Source: Bacteroides neonati (lineage in GTDB: Bacteria > Bacteroidota > Bacteroidia > Bacteroidales > Bacteroidaceae). Taken from it: a DNA stretch of 64,000 nucleotides. The position numbers were made by a program, and so were the translations under genes. Shown one piece after another: positions 16,625-24,956 of this stretch (the first letter of the stretch is position 1; each line of letters begins with the position of its first letter). Location: assembly GCF_000499785.1 (NCBI RefSeq), contig NZ_HG726029.1:48001-112000 (forward strand), read 5' to 3'. The notes beneath the pieces are model-generated. The model had not been told where the DNA came from. It did not search any database and saw only the letters and a program-made list of their open reading frames with translations.

Positions 16625-17734
16625 TTATTTCAACATAGCATCTGTTTCATCGAGTTTGAAGCGTACTTCGACGATGGAGTGCTGTTCCTTTCCGGGTTTC
16701 ATCTTGATATAGGTGATGGCCACAATTGTGCCGTCGGGCAGTATCTCGAGCCCGGGATAGCCGCAATCGGAGCCGGCGTAGCTGTGTAGCAACTTGATCT
16801 TATACTGTCCGGAAGTCTCTTCGCGCAGGTCTTTGTAATGGCCTACCCAAGCAACGAAGTGTCCTTTGGTGGAACTATTGGGAGCCATATCGCGGAACAC
16901 GGCAATCAAGCGTCCGTCGGGGGTGTATTTCATGACGTGGCGGTCGCCGGTCAGTCCCCAAGGGGTTTCCTTGAGTGGTGTCCAAGAAGCGCCTTCGTCG
17001 TCCGAGAACATCATGAGCGAGTTGCCTACTCTGTCGTTTTCGCGGGCTACGCATACGAGGCGTTTGCCGTCGGGGGTACGGAACAGACACGGTTCGCAGG
17101 GTGAACGACCCTCCATCTCTCCTACTTTGACCGATTCGCTCCAAGTCAGTCCGCCATCTTGCGACACAGACTTCCACAGCGTAAGCGGCGGACGGTCCTG
17201 ATCGTTGTTTCCGCGGTGATACAGCCCCATATAGTCGCCGTTCTTCAGTTGGATAATACTGGAAAAGGCCATGACACAGGGTTTGTTGAGACTGCGCACG
17301 GGGCTCCATGTTTTTCCGTAGTCTTCGCTGTAACTCTGCCCCATGAGCGGATCGGCGCAGAATACGAAAAGTCGCTGTTTGCCTTGTTTGTCGGTTAGTT
17401 TGTAGATGCTGGGGCAGTTGTTCATCGTATCCCAATCGGCAGGAGTCCGGCGGTTTTGCCAACTTAACCCTCCGTCTTTGCTCTCGGCAATGAAAGAGGC
17501 TTTGCCGCCGTGACCAAACGACCAAGTGCAAAGGATGGTGCGGTTATCATCGAGCAGCACCGTTGTGGGGTGTCCGTTATACAAATCTGCTTTGCCCTGC
17601 GAGATCACGATCTGCCGTTCTTTCTGTGCCGACAGATCGACCCAAGGCAGATTGGGTTGTTGCGCTTGCACCGCAGCGGGTAGTGCAAAGCAGAAAAGAA
17701 GGGTGTGTAAGAGGGAGTTTTTCTTGTTTCTCAT
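16625..17734 (-). CDS. BNR/Asp-box protein, sialidase-like, non-canonical
   Basis: This 369-residue secreted beta-propeller has a signal peptide ending at VQAQ and four Asp boxes (SKDGGLSW, SEDYGKTW, SQDGGLTW, SDDEGASW). The RIP arginine motif of GH33 is not visible; the corresponding early strand reads YNGHPTTV. Candidate acidic and basic residues lie in GRSPCEPCLFR, ARENDR, GDRHVMKY and FRDMAPNS. It may be a sialidase of another family (for example GH181-like), a different enzyme acting on sialic-acid glycans, or a binding protein. Context inside the sialic-acid locus is strong; the activity is open. Confidence 0.72.
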   Translation of the reverse strand: MRNKKNSLLHTLLFCFALPAAVQAQQPNLPWVDLSAQKERQIVISQGKADLYNGHPTTVLLDDNRTILCTWSFGHGGKASFIAESKDGGLSWQNRRTPADWDTMNNCPSIYKLTDKQGKQRLFVFCADPLMGQSYSEDYGKTWSPVRSLNKPCVMAFSSIIQLKNGDYMGLYHRGNNDQDRPPLTLWKSVSQDGGLTWSESVKVGEMEGRSPCEPCLFRTPDGKRLVCVARENDRVGNSLMMFSDDEGASWTPLKETPWGLTGDRHVMKYTPDGRLIAVFRDMAPNSSTKGHFVAWVGHYKDLREETSGQYKIKLLHSYAGSDCGYPGLEILPDGTIVAITYIKMKPGKEQHSIVEVRFKLDETDAMLK

Positions 17735-17777
17735 GTGTTCGAATCATTTAATTAGCCATATATGTATATATAAAGAA

Positions 17778-17824
17778 GAGAGTTGTATCGTACGGTCGAA
17801 CTGTCCGGTTGCAACACAACTCTC
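17778..17824 (-). terminator. Hairpin between susD and the BNR gene
   Basis: GAGAGTTGT at 17778-17786 is mirrored by ACAACTCTC at 17816-17824. The loop can form an inner pairing. On the minus strand the stem is followed by TTCTTTAT. It lies just after the susD stop and could act as a partial terminator that lowers expression of the downstream enzyme genes. Confidence 0.5.
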
Positions 17825-17845
17825 GTTCTGTTTTTCTATTGTATT

Positions 17846-19303
17846 CTATCGTACATCGCTTTTATAACCTTCTGTTTGAGTTAGTTTATCATTCAAAATC
17901 ATATCGTTGTAATTGATAGGGAAGTAGAGCGGATACCCCTTTTTCCCTTGCAGGTTAGGCACTTCGGTGTAGATGTCAATAGCACCACCCGAATGAAAAC
18001 GAACCAAGTCAAACCATCGCTTTTGTTCGACGAACAACTCGCGCAAACGTTCGTCGCAGAGTTCTTTTTCCACACTCAGTTTGTCCGATGGTCCACCATA
18101 GCGTCCCAACCCTGCCCGGTTGCGAACAGTATTCAGATCAGTAAGCGCTTCGGGAATTTGATTCAAAGCGGCATAAGCCTCGGCACGGAGCAGTAATAGA
18201 TCGCCCCAACGATAGGCGATGAGGTCATCATCGAAATAGCGATCATCGGCATACACCTTGCCACGGAATTTATTCGTCTGGGTAAGAATCAGTTTGCCGT
18301 CTTTGTCTACCAGATCAATCATAGCGACTTTATACCGTTTGTCGCCCGGATTCTTAAGGTAGAGCCCCCTTGCTTTATTGCTGGGCGCATAGACGTGGCG
18401 GCTCTGATTGGGAGAAGTAGCAGCCTCATCGAGGTTAACAGCCATCGACAGGTTGTCGGTTCTCGATGTGGTGTAGGTACCCATCCAAAGGTTTCCGGTT
18501 TCATAGCGTTCGAAGTAAAACGAGAAGATGATCTCATTGTTCTTCTTATTGGCATTATCGAATATTTTCGCATAGTCGGGCAATAAGGAAACACCACTGG
18601 ATTCGACAGCATTAATCGATTTAATCGCTTCTTGAAAATCGGTAGCACCCCCTTTGAGCACTTTGGCTTTCCACATTAAAGCGTCGGCTTTCAAAGCATG
18701 GGCGGCCGGCATGGATGCATAGTTCTTATTGATATATCCGCTTTCGGGGAAGAGTGAAAGTGACTGTTCGATGTCGGAGAGGATAAAAGCCATCACATCG
18801 CTCTTTGAAGAGCGGGCTTTCAGTACCACATCGTCCGATAGTACGGGATCTGTCACCAAGGGAACATCGCCCCATACACGCAACAGCAGAAAATAGGTAT
18901 AGGCTCTCAGGAAATAGGCTTCGGCCTTGATGCGATTTTTCTCGGCGGGGTTGGTAAAGGTTAAATCTTCAATCTTCAGAAACAATAGGTTGACATGATG
19001 AATCACATTGTAGGCATCCCGGTAAGAGGGCGCATTGCTCTCGAGCAAATCCTGTGCCCAAGCAACAGTAGTAGGGCCAATCTCTCCGGCTTTAAAAGCA
19101 TCTCCCCGATCTTCGCCATAGTAAGAGGTATTGTTTAAATTACGGACTCTGTTATAGATTCCGGTGAGGTATGCTTTGGCATCTCCGGGATTTTTCCAAA
19201 ACGAGGAAGAGGTGATGGTAGAAACCGGATCTACATCCAGTAGGCTGCAACTGCAAATAAATGTGCAAGCGACCATCCATATATATATTTTTAGTTTTCT
19301 CAT
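17846..19303 (-). CDS. SusD/RagB-family lipoprotein of the sialic-acid locus
   Basis: This 485-residue surface glycan-binding lipoprotein has a signal peptide with lipobox cysteine near residue 17-19 (CTFICSCSLLD), then the typical SusD start SSFWKNPGDAKAYLTGIYN. The C-terminal RagB part has YRWGDLLLLRAEAYAALNQ and RLRELFVEQKRWFDLVRF. It forms the lid over the SusC barrel and binds sialylated glycans or sialic acid (inferred). It begins 11 bases after susC on the same strand. Confidence 0.93.
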   Translation of the reverse strand: MRKLKIYIWMVACTFICSCSLLDVDPVSTITSSSFWKNPGDAKAYLTGIYNRVRNLNNTSYYGEDRGDAFKAGEIGPTTVAWAQDLLESNAPSYRDAYNVIHHVNLLFLKIEDLTFTNPAEKNRIKAEAYFLRAYTYFLLLRVWGDVPLVTDPVLSDDVVLKARSSKSDVMAFILSDIEQSLSLFPESGYINKNYASMPAAHALKADALMWKAKVLKGGATDFQEAIKSINAVESSGVSLLPDYAKIFDNANKKNNEIIFSFYFERYETGNLWMGTYTTSRTDNLSMAVNLDEAATSPNQSRHVYAPSNKARGLYLKNPGDKRYKVAMIDLVDKDGKLILTQTNKFRGKVYADDRYFDDDLIAYRWGDLLLLRAEAYAALNQIPEALTDLNTVRNRAGLGRYGGPSDKLSVEKELCDERLRELFVEQKRWFDLVRFHSGGAIDIYTEVPNLQGKKGYPLYFPINYNDMILNDKLTQTEGYKSDVR

Positions 19304-19314
19304 TGTAGTAACTA

Positions 19315-22300
19315 TTAAAAGGTTATTCTTGCTCCAAAATTGAATTGAATAGGCAGAAAGTATTCGCCGTCTTCACGTCCGTCGTACTGTTCGGGGTTTA
19401 ATCCGTCAAAAGCAGTGATATATCCGATATTGGTGACGCCTGCATTGAAAGAAACACCTTTAATCTTCAGTTTGGAGCAGATGAAGCGGGGCAATTCATA
19501 CCCCAACGATACTTCGCGGAAGCATAAATAATCGCCTTTGGAGTAATAGGCGGTATTATCCGCGTTTCCATTAGAGTTCATGCCGGCATAAGCAATGGTG
19601 CGCATATGGTTACGGTATCCGTTGTCCCAGTCGGAAGCAACGTCGTAGCGAGGATATTTAGCCGTCGCCGCATCGCCCGGATTCCACCAAATATTTCCAT
19701 TGGTTACATCGGTGGTGGTAATGATGGCATTGCGAGCGTTACCGTTTGAACGTGCCCGCCAAACATTGGCAATGGTATGCCCCAAAGCATAGTCTATGAC
19801 AAAGCGGAAGGAGAAGTTTTTATAGGTGAGGTTGTTGATTAACGCACCTTTCTTATCGGGGTTTGCCCAACCGATGAACGTAATATCTTTATCGTCAATC
19901 ACATTATTTTTATCCAGATCGGCCCAAATAGCGTCTCCTGCCACTTTTTTCTTTCCCAACTTAGAACCGGAAACTTTTGTATCGGTGGGGGCATTGGCAG
20001 CCGCCTCGTCGGTATCATACACGCCCAGGTATTTGTATCCCCAACGACCGCCAATACGCTCGCCTTCGGCCAATCCGCCTGCTTCGATATACGTTCCCGA
20101 TTGGCTGTCCCAGATTAAGCCGCCTTGTACACGGTTCTTATCACGTCCGTTGTCGGGGAGTTTCTTCATATAGGTCCGGTTCATGCTGAAGGTGGCAGTT
20201 ATGTCCCACCCCACCTTCGAGCTTGGTGATAGCGGACGGGCAGTCGCGGTGATTTCAATACCTTTATTCTGCACCGTACCCAAATTGGCCTTGATAGAGC
20301 CAAAACCGGTTTCGGCAGGGAGTGATTTGTCATACAACCGATCCGAAGTCAATTTATTATATCCGGTAAACCCTAATTCGATGCGGTTATCCAAAAAGCC
20401 GATATCAAAACCATAGTCGATATTGGAAGTCGTTTCCCACACCAGACTATTGTTGGCCAACACGCTATTCAGTACCCCCGGATTGCCTCCATATTGATAG
20501 GTTTGGCTGCTATTGCCCGGTACAAAGAATCCATACTCTCCCTGCGTGTTCGAATAGGAAAGCTTGTTGTTTCCTGTTTGTCCCCAGCTTGTGCGCAACT
20601 TCAGGCGACTTACCACATCTACCGGAAACCAATCTTCATAATGCATATTCCAACCACCAGATACTGCCGGAAACAGAGCAAACTTATTGTCTTCTGCAAA
20701 TTGAGAAGCACCGTCATAACGAGCAGAAACGGTTAATAAATAGCGTCGTTTATAATCGTAATTAACGCGAGCAAAAAAGCCCAGTAAGATTTCTTTCCCG
20801 AGTCTGGAGGTAGTACGCTGCTCACTCGGTTTGGTAGGGTCAAGTGTCGGTATATAATCCGTAGGAGCCAATGACCCGGAACCTTGAAGGTTATAATCGT
20901 CGCTTTGCGTATAGTTCATACCTGCCATGGCGTTGAAGGTATGATCTTTTTTAAATATTTTATCGTAGGTAAAGACTGCATCTCCCATCACTTGCAGACT
21001 TTGGTCATGCTTCTCGATGGTTTTACGCGACTTATTAAACTCATTGTATCGCTCGAAGAAACGATAAATATTCTCCTGCATATAATAGGAAGCCGACGGC
21101 TTAAAATGCAGTCCCTTCGCTATTTCCCAATCGAGTGCCACTTGAAGGGTATTGCGATAGGCTTTATCAGTGATGTCTTGGTAGTAAAGCTCGTGCAGGC
21201 GATTGCGTGGCGAACCGCCGGACTCACCGATACCGGGTGTACCGTCATCATAATACAAACGGAAGGTGGTCGGGTAGCGAGAGGAGCGGTCCATGGTACT
21301 GGTTCCCGACCCGGCCGGATCGGTCGCCTTATTGGAGATGGTAGAGTGTTTAATGCCGACTGTCAGCTTCAGGTTATCCTTCAGCTGGTAGTTACCGTTG
21401 GCAGTAATGCTCAAGCGGTCGTAACCCGTACCAAGCACCATACCTTCCGAATTAATATAACCCAAGCTAACGTAGTAGTTTGCTTTATCAGTACCTCCGG
21501 AAACATTGATATCGTAGTTGTGTGTCAGTCCGGCTTGAAACAACACATCCTTTTGATAGTTATTGTCTTTAAAGATCAGCTGTTTGCCCGAATAGGGGTC
21601 TTTCATGGTTTCATACCCTTGGCGGTTAATCAGGTTGTCAACATAATCCTGCCCCATCTTACCGATCAGATTATCCAAATACTCTGTGGTAAAGCGGGCG
21701 TATCCATATCCGACCAACGATCCGTTTTTATAGTTCATATTTCCTGTCGAATAAGGGTAAGCGCCTCCTTCCAGACGTCCGGTTACATTGGCGTCATTGA
21801 TTCCGCGCGAACCCGCCAAGCGGGAAGCGTAGAGATAATCACGTGCACTGGTGAATGGATAATCTTTTCGGATTTGCTCAACTCCCAATCGATAAGAGGC
21901 CGAGACAGTCGCTTTACCATCCTTTGAGCTGCCTTGTTTGGTTGTGATAAGGATGATACCATTGGCCGACTTAGCACCATAGATAGCGGCCGATGCAGCA
22001 TCTTTGAGCACTTCCATCGACTCGATATCTTCCTGATTAATTCCATTCATGTTTTCGCGCAGGACACCATCGATAACAAACAACGGAGTATCTTTGGCGG
22101 GATCTGTCGAACCTCCGCGAATCAAGACCACCGGTTGAGCACCGGGCTGACCAGTCGTTTGTCGAATATCCAGACCGGCAACCTTTCCCTGCAAATTATT
22201 CAACGGAGAGGCCGACACGGACGACAGTAACTCTGTTTTCTTGACCGACACAACGCCCGACGTTACAGTAGCCTTGGATTGAGTGCCATAACCAATGGCC

Positions 22301-22638
22301 ACCACTTCATCCAATACCGTGGATTCATCTTGCAACGTAACAGAATAGAACGTGTTGCCCGTTACTTTCACATCAACGGTCTTCATTCCGACAAACGAAA
22401 CCTGTAAGATCGATTTTCGAGGAACCTTTAATGCAAATTTGCCATCAATATCTGTTGTAGTACCAATTCTCGTATTTTTTACAAGAACCGTTGCTCCGAT
22501 AACGTTTTCTCCCATACCATCTTTTACGATACCACTAATCTCAAAGTCAGCTTGTTCCTGTGCATATATTGGGCAAATGATCCCAACAAATGTAAATAAA
22601 ACAAGAATGAGGTATCTTAATCCATTAATTTTTCTCAT
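19315..22638 (-). CDS. SusC/RagA-family TonB-dependent transporter of the sialic-acid locus
   Basis: This 1107-residue outer-membrane protein has a signal peptide, a carboxypeptidase-D-like domain (ISGIVKDGMGENVIGATVLV, residues about 33-110), then a plug with VVAIGYGTQSK, VLIRGGSTDPAKDTPLFVIDG and SMEVLKDAASAAIYGAKSANG cut here as VLKDAASAAIYGAKSANG. A long beta-barrel ends in an aromatic residue (INFGARITF). It imports sialylated oligosaccharides or free sialic acid with TonB energy. The paired susD lies directly downstream. Confidence 0.94.
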   Translation of the reverse strand: MRKINGLRYLILVLFTFVGIICPIYAQEQADFEISGIVKDGMGENVIGATVLVKNTRIGTTTDIDGKFALKVPRKSILQVSFVGMKTVDVKVTGNTFYSVTLQDESTVLDEVVAIGYGTQSKATVTSGVVSVKKTELLSSVSASPLNNLQGKVAGLDIRQTTGQPGAQPVVLIRGGSTDPAKDTPLFVIDGVLRENMNGINQEDIESMEVLKDAASAAIYGAKSANGIILITTKQGSSKDGKATVSASYRLGVEQIRKDYPFTSARDYLYASRLAGSRGINDANVTGRLEGGAYPYSTGNMNYKNGSLVGYGYARFTTEYLDNLIGKMGQDYVDNLINRQGYETMKDPYSGKQLIFKDNNYQKDVLFQAGLTHNYDINVSGGTDKANYYVSLGYINSEGMVLGTGYDRLSITANGNYQLKDNLKLTVGIKHSTISNKATDPAGSGTSTMDRSSRYPTTFRLYYDDGTPGIGESGGSPRNRLHELYYQDITDKAYRNTLQVALDWEIAKGLHFKPSASYYMQENIYRFFERYNEFNKSRKTIEKHDQSLQVMGDAVFTYDKIFKKDHTFNAMAGMNYTQSDDYNLQGSGSLAPTDYIPTLDPTKPSEQRTTSRLGKEILLGFFARVNYDYKRRYLLTVSARYDGASQFAEDNKFALFPAVSGGWNMHYEDWFPVDVVSRLKLRTSWGQTGNNKLSYSNTQGEYGFFVPGNSSQTYQYGGNPGVLNSVLANNSLVWETTSNIDYGFDIGFLDNRIELGFTGYNKLTSDRLYDKSLPAETGFGSIKANLGTVQNKGIEITATARPLSPSSKVGWDITATFSMNRTYMKKLPDNGRDKNRVQGGLIWDSQSGTYIEAGGLAEGERIGGRWGYKYLGVYDTDEAAANAPTDTKVSGSKLGKKKVAGDAIWADLDKNNVIDDKDITFIGWANPDKKGALINNLTYKNFSFRFVIDYALGHTIANVWRARSNGNARNAIITTTDVTNGNIWWNPGDAATAKYPRYDVASDWDNGYRNHMRTIAYAGMNSNGNADNTAYYSKGDYLCFREVSLGYELPRFICSKLKIKGVSFNAGVTNIGYITAFDGLNPEQYDGREDGEYFLPIQFNFGARITF

Positions 22639-22727
22639 CTTTGTATGCTTTTTATTAAATAATTTAAGGCTAGGAGATGGGAAAATATACCGCCAAGTTT
22701 ATGAATCCCTTCTCCTATTTTTATTAA

Positions 22728-23636
22728 TTAGTTGAAGAAGTTTATTTTCTCCAAATCTTCTTTCAGCGATATATATTCTTCATCGCTAAACGGCGTAATT
22801 GGCAAACGACACTGACCGCATTCGATACCAATTAAATTCATAATAGCTTTACCTCCGCGTACACCTCCTCCGTATTTAATGATTACTTTTACCACTTCAA
22901 TTGACTGTTGCTGCAACTGACGGGCTGTTTCCATATCTCTTTTCTTCATAGCTTCAATAATGCCCAGATATACCTTAGGCAAGTAATTATAGGTGCTACC
23001 CACACCGCCTACCGCACCAAAAGCTAACCCTGCAATCAAGATTTCATCGTATCCGTGAAGCACCTCAAAGGCTCCATTATTCAAAGCCAGACATTCGCCC
23101 ATCTCCATCAGGTTGTTGTGCGTAAACTTTGTGCCGACCAGATTCGGTATCACCTTTTTGCCTTCTACCAAAAACTCCGGCACAGACAAGGAGACACCCG
23201 TCATAGAAGGCATATTGTAATAATAGAAAGGCAACTCGGCAGCCGATGCTGCAATCGGAGCAAAGAAAGCAATCAAATCGCGAACCGTAGCCGGCTTGAA
23301 AAAGCAAGGAGCCATCGCAGCAATGGCATCGGCACCTACCTGTTGGGCATGAGCAGCCAATTCCATCGCCTCACGCATGGAGTTACTCCCTACATGAGCA
23401 ATAACCTTGAAGCGCCCCTGAGCCGACTTTACCCATTCGACCAATATCTCTTTCCGCTCTTGCGTAGTTAATGAGTGAGACTCTCCAGTGGTGCCACACA
23501 CAAATACTCCCGACATTCCCGAGCGCGCCATGAGGTCGGCATAATGCTCAATGGCAGGAAGATATACGTTTCCCAATGCATCCATAGGGGTAAAAGATGC
23601 AGCTACTAGCCCCTCTATACGTTGATAGTTCTTCAT
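22728..23636 (-). CDS. nanA: N-acetylneuraminate lyase
   Basis: This 302-residue TIM barrel of the DHDPS/NAL family splits sialic acid into N-acetylmannosamine and pyruvate. GTTGESHSLT is the substrate-carboxylate loop, and the Schiff-base Lys is at about residue 170 in NLVGTKFT; the Tyr lies in PFYYYNMPSM. The GTTGE-S-H signature and the presence of sialidase and esterase genes favour NanA over dihydrodipicolinate synthase. No ManNAc epimerase or kinase gene is present in this locus. The gene lies 32 bases after the regulator and 89 bases before susC. Confidence 0.9.
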   Translation of the reverse strand: MKNYQRIEGLVAASFTPMDALGNVYLPAIEHYADLMARSGMSGVFVCGTTGESHSLTTQERKEILVEWVKSAQGRFKVIAHVGSNSMREAMELAAHAQQVGADAIAAMAPCFFKPATVRDLIAFFAPIAASAAELPFYYYNMPSMTGVSLSVPEFLVEGKKVIPNLVGTKFTHNNLMEMGECLALNNGAFEVLHGYDEILIAGLAFGAVGGVGSTYNYLPKVYLGIIEAMKKRDMETARQLQQQSIEVVKVIIKYGGGVRGGKAIMNLIGIECGQCRLPITPFSDEEYISLKEDLEKINFFN

Positions 23637-23668
23637 TTAATTGTATTTTTTAGTATGATTAAAAAGAA

Positions 23669-24391
23669 TTATTTATGTTTTTCTCTATTGGTCATAAAGG
23701 TTTTGTACACGGCAAAATGTAATTCTAAGGCACGTCGATATCCATCCTCATCTCCTTTTTTGATATAGTCTAATAAATCGGCATGTGTAATCAATTCGCC
23801 TTTTTGTTTTATCTGAATATTAATGGGTTCGAGCAGTTCTTTAAACTTCTTCTTAACGAACTCCATGACCGGATGAATAATTTCCTGAAACTCCATAATT
23901 GTTTTATTACCGGTAATTTCATAAAGTTTGGCGTGGAAAGTAAATTCACTGATGGGGGCATATTCATTATTTTCAAAAACAATTCCTATCCTAACAATCT
24001 CTTCAAGATCAGCTATATCCTTCGAAGTTATATTTTGAAATAAATCACTGCATATTCCTATCTCTAAGGCAATTCTGAACCCTAAAATATCAAATAAGGA
24101 GCTCTCGCTCAAAATACGGGGATCGACTACCCGCTTCATCCCTCCAAGCAGGGAAGGCTCAGTCAAAATCATCCCTTTCCGGGTTCGGGTTTCGATCATG
24201 CCCATCATTTTCAGGCGGCTCAACGCTTCACGAAGTACACTACGCGCTACGCCTAAAGCTGCAGCTAATTCTAATTCATTGGGTATAGAGTCACCAACGC
24301 GCAAATCTTGTTCTCGAAAATAGGTAAGTAAGTTGTCTTCAACCTGATCGACAAGAGTCATGGTATGGCTATGTACTCTCAACTGTTCCAT
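23669..24391 (-). CDS. GntR-family (FadR subfamily) regulator of the sialic-acid locus
   Basis: This 240-residue repressor has an N-terminal winged helix-turn-helix (LRVGDSIPNELELAAALGVARSVLREAL split as NELELAAALGVARSVLREAL) and a C-terminal all-helical FCD-type effector domain. It is the first gene of the sialic-acid operon, so a NanR-like role sensing sialic acid or ManNAc is likely. A 7-1-7 palindrome that fits the FadR-subfamily operator pattern lies 70 bases upstream of its start, which suggests autoregulation of the whole operon. Confidence 0.85.
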   Translation of the reverse strand: MEQLRVHSHTMTLVDQVEDNLLTYFREQDLRVGDSIPNELELAAALGVARSVLREALSRLKMMGMIETRTRKGMILTEPSLLGGMKRVVDPRILSESSLFDILGFRIALEIGICSDLFQNITSKDIADLEEIVRIGIVFENNEYAPISEFTFHAKLYEITGNKTIMEFQEIIHPVMEFVKKKFKELLEPINIQIKQKGELITHADLLDYIKKGDEDGYRRALELHFAVYKTFMTNREKHK

Positions 24392-24420
24392 AGTATTTTA
24401 TTATAAAATGTATAGTATAA

Positions 24421-24428
24421 CAAAGATA
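24421..24428 (-). promoter_or_regulatory. Bacteroidetes -7 box for the nanR-led operon
   Basis: On the minus strand the sequence reads TATCTTTG, an exact TAnnTTTG match, about 30 bases before the regulator start codon. No clear -33 TTTG was found at 19-21 bases. The predicted operator lies 33 bases further upstream. Confidence 0.5.
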
Positions 24429-24460
24429 TAAATAGTAACCATAAAGAAATGATTAGTCCT

Positions 24461-24475
24461 ATTTGTCTGACAAAT
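24461..24475. promoter_or_regulatory. Predicted NanR-like operator palindrome
   Basis: ATTTGTC-T-GACAAAT is a perfect 7-1-7 palindrome. Its core TTGTCTGACAA (24463-24473) matches the TNGTNNNACNA pattern known for FadR-subfamily GntR regulators. It lies between the divergent regulator gene and the Phe/Tyr leader region, and its position upstream of the -7 box could also overlap the -33 region. Confidence 0.6.
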
Positions 24476-24701
24476 AAATGTATTTTAAAGATAGAATGCA
24501 ATAAAAAAAGAGAGAAAAATTAAGTAGATTACTCTTTTTTAACCAAAACTGATTAAATACGAATAATCGACATAAGTACCTATAAATTAAGGAGGAGAAT
24601 ATTTCTATCGCTAGACACTGCTTAGAGCCTCCCTGATCAAAGATATTAAGAGACTATTTACTGAAAAAAACAAATAAAAGCAGAAAAACATGACTTTATG
24701 C
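24476..24701. other. AT-rich intergenic stretch between nanR and the Phe/Tyr promoter
   Basis: This roughly 225-base stretch is very AT-rich with A and T runs and has no convincing reading frame. Part of it may hold binding sites for the divergent operons. Nothing else could be recognised. Confidence 0.5.
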
Positions 24702-24730
24702 TTGGTTTTAAAAGAAAAGTATTACTTTTG
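24702..24730 (+). promoter_or_regulatory. Predicted promoter of the Phe/Tyr operon
   Basis: TACTTTTG at 24723-24730 fits the Bacteroidetes -7 consensus TAnnTTTG, and TTGG at 24702-24705 is a possible -33 element with a spacer of 17 bases (slightly short). Transcription would start near 24738, about 23 bases before the leader peptide ATG. Confidence 0.55.
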
Positions 24731-24760
24731 CCTCGAATTAGAAAGCAAACCACTAACGTT

Positions 24761-24847
24761 ATGAACGTATTTACTTATACATATTACTTCTTTTTTTACT
24801 TTTACTTTAGCCAGAAAGTAGAGCGGGAGTTTGTATGTGTCAAGTGA
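24761..24847 (+). CDS. pheL: Phe/Tyr leader peptide of the aromatic amino acid attenuator
   Basis: A 28-codon open frame runs ATG at 24761 to TGA at 24845. The peptide begins MNVFTYTYYFFFYFYFSQ, and 11 of the 13 residues from 4 to 16 are Phe or Tyr. The upstream promoter, a following terminator at 24895-24932 and prephenate dehydratase downstream make this an attenuation leader peptide: a ribosome short of charged tRNA-Phe or tRNA-Tyr stalls on these codons. The bases GAGCGGGA at 24821-24828, at the end of this frame, can pair with TCCCGCTC at 24897-24904 inside the terminator. No database name is claimed for this gene; the symbol follows convention. Confidence 0.9.
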   Translation: MNVFTYTYYFFFYFYFSQKVEREFVCVK

Positions 24848-24894
24848 CAGTGATGCTTAAGGACTTGAAAGGAAGAAAATCAGTAATAGATATG

Positions 24895-24932
24895 AATCCC
24901 GCTCCATACGAATATGGACGCGGGATTTTTTT
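24895..24932 (+). terminator. Attenuator terminator of the Phe/Tyr operon
   Basis: AATCCCGC (24895-24902) pairs with GCGGGATT (24920-24927); inside it T24903 pairs A24918 and CCATA pairs TATGG around a CGAA tetraloop. One C (24919) is bulged. Seven T residues (24926-24932) follow. The stem ends 25 bases before the pheA start. The 5' arm (24897-24904) is also perfectly complementary to 24821-24828, giving the competing antiterminator. Confidence 0.9.
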
Positions 24933-24956
24933 ATATAGCATACATAGAACGAAAGA

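Noticed and set aside
20884..21927. A 347-codon plus-strand frame inside the first susC
   Set aside because: It is antisense to the SusC barrel coding region and shows only the hydrophobic bias usual in such shadows.
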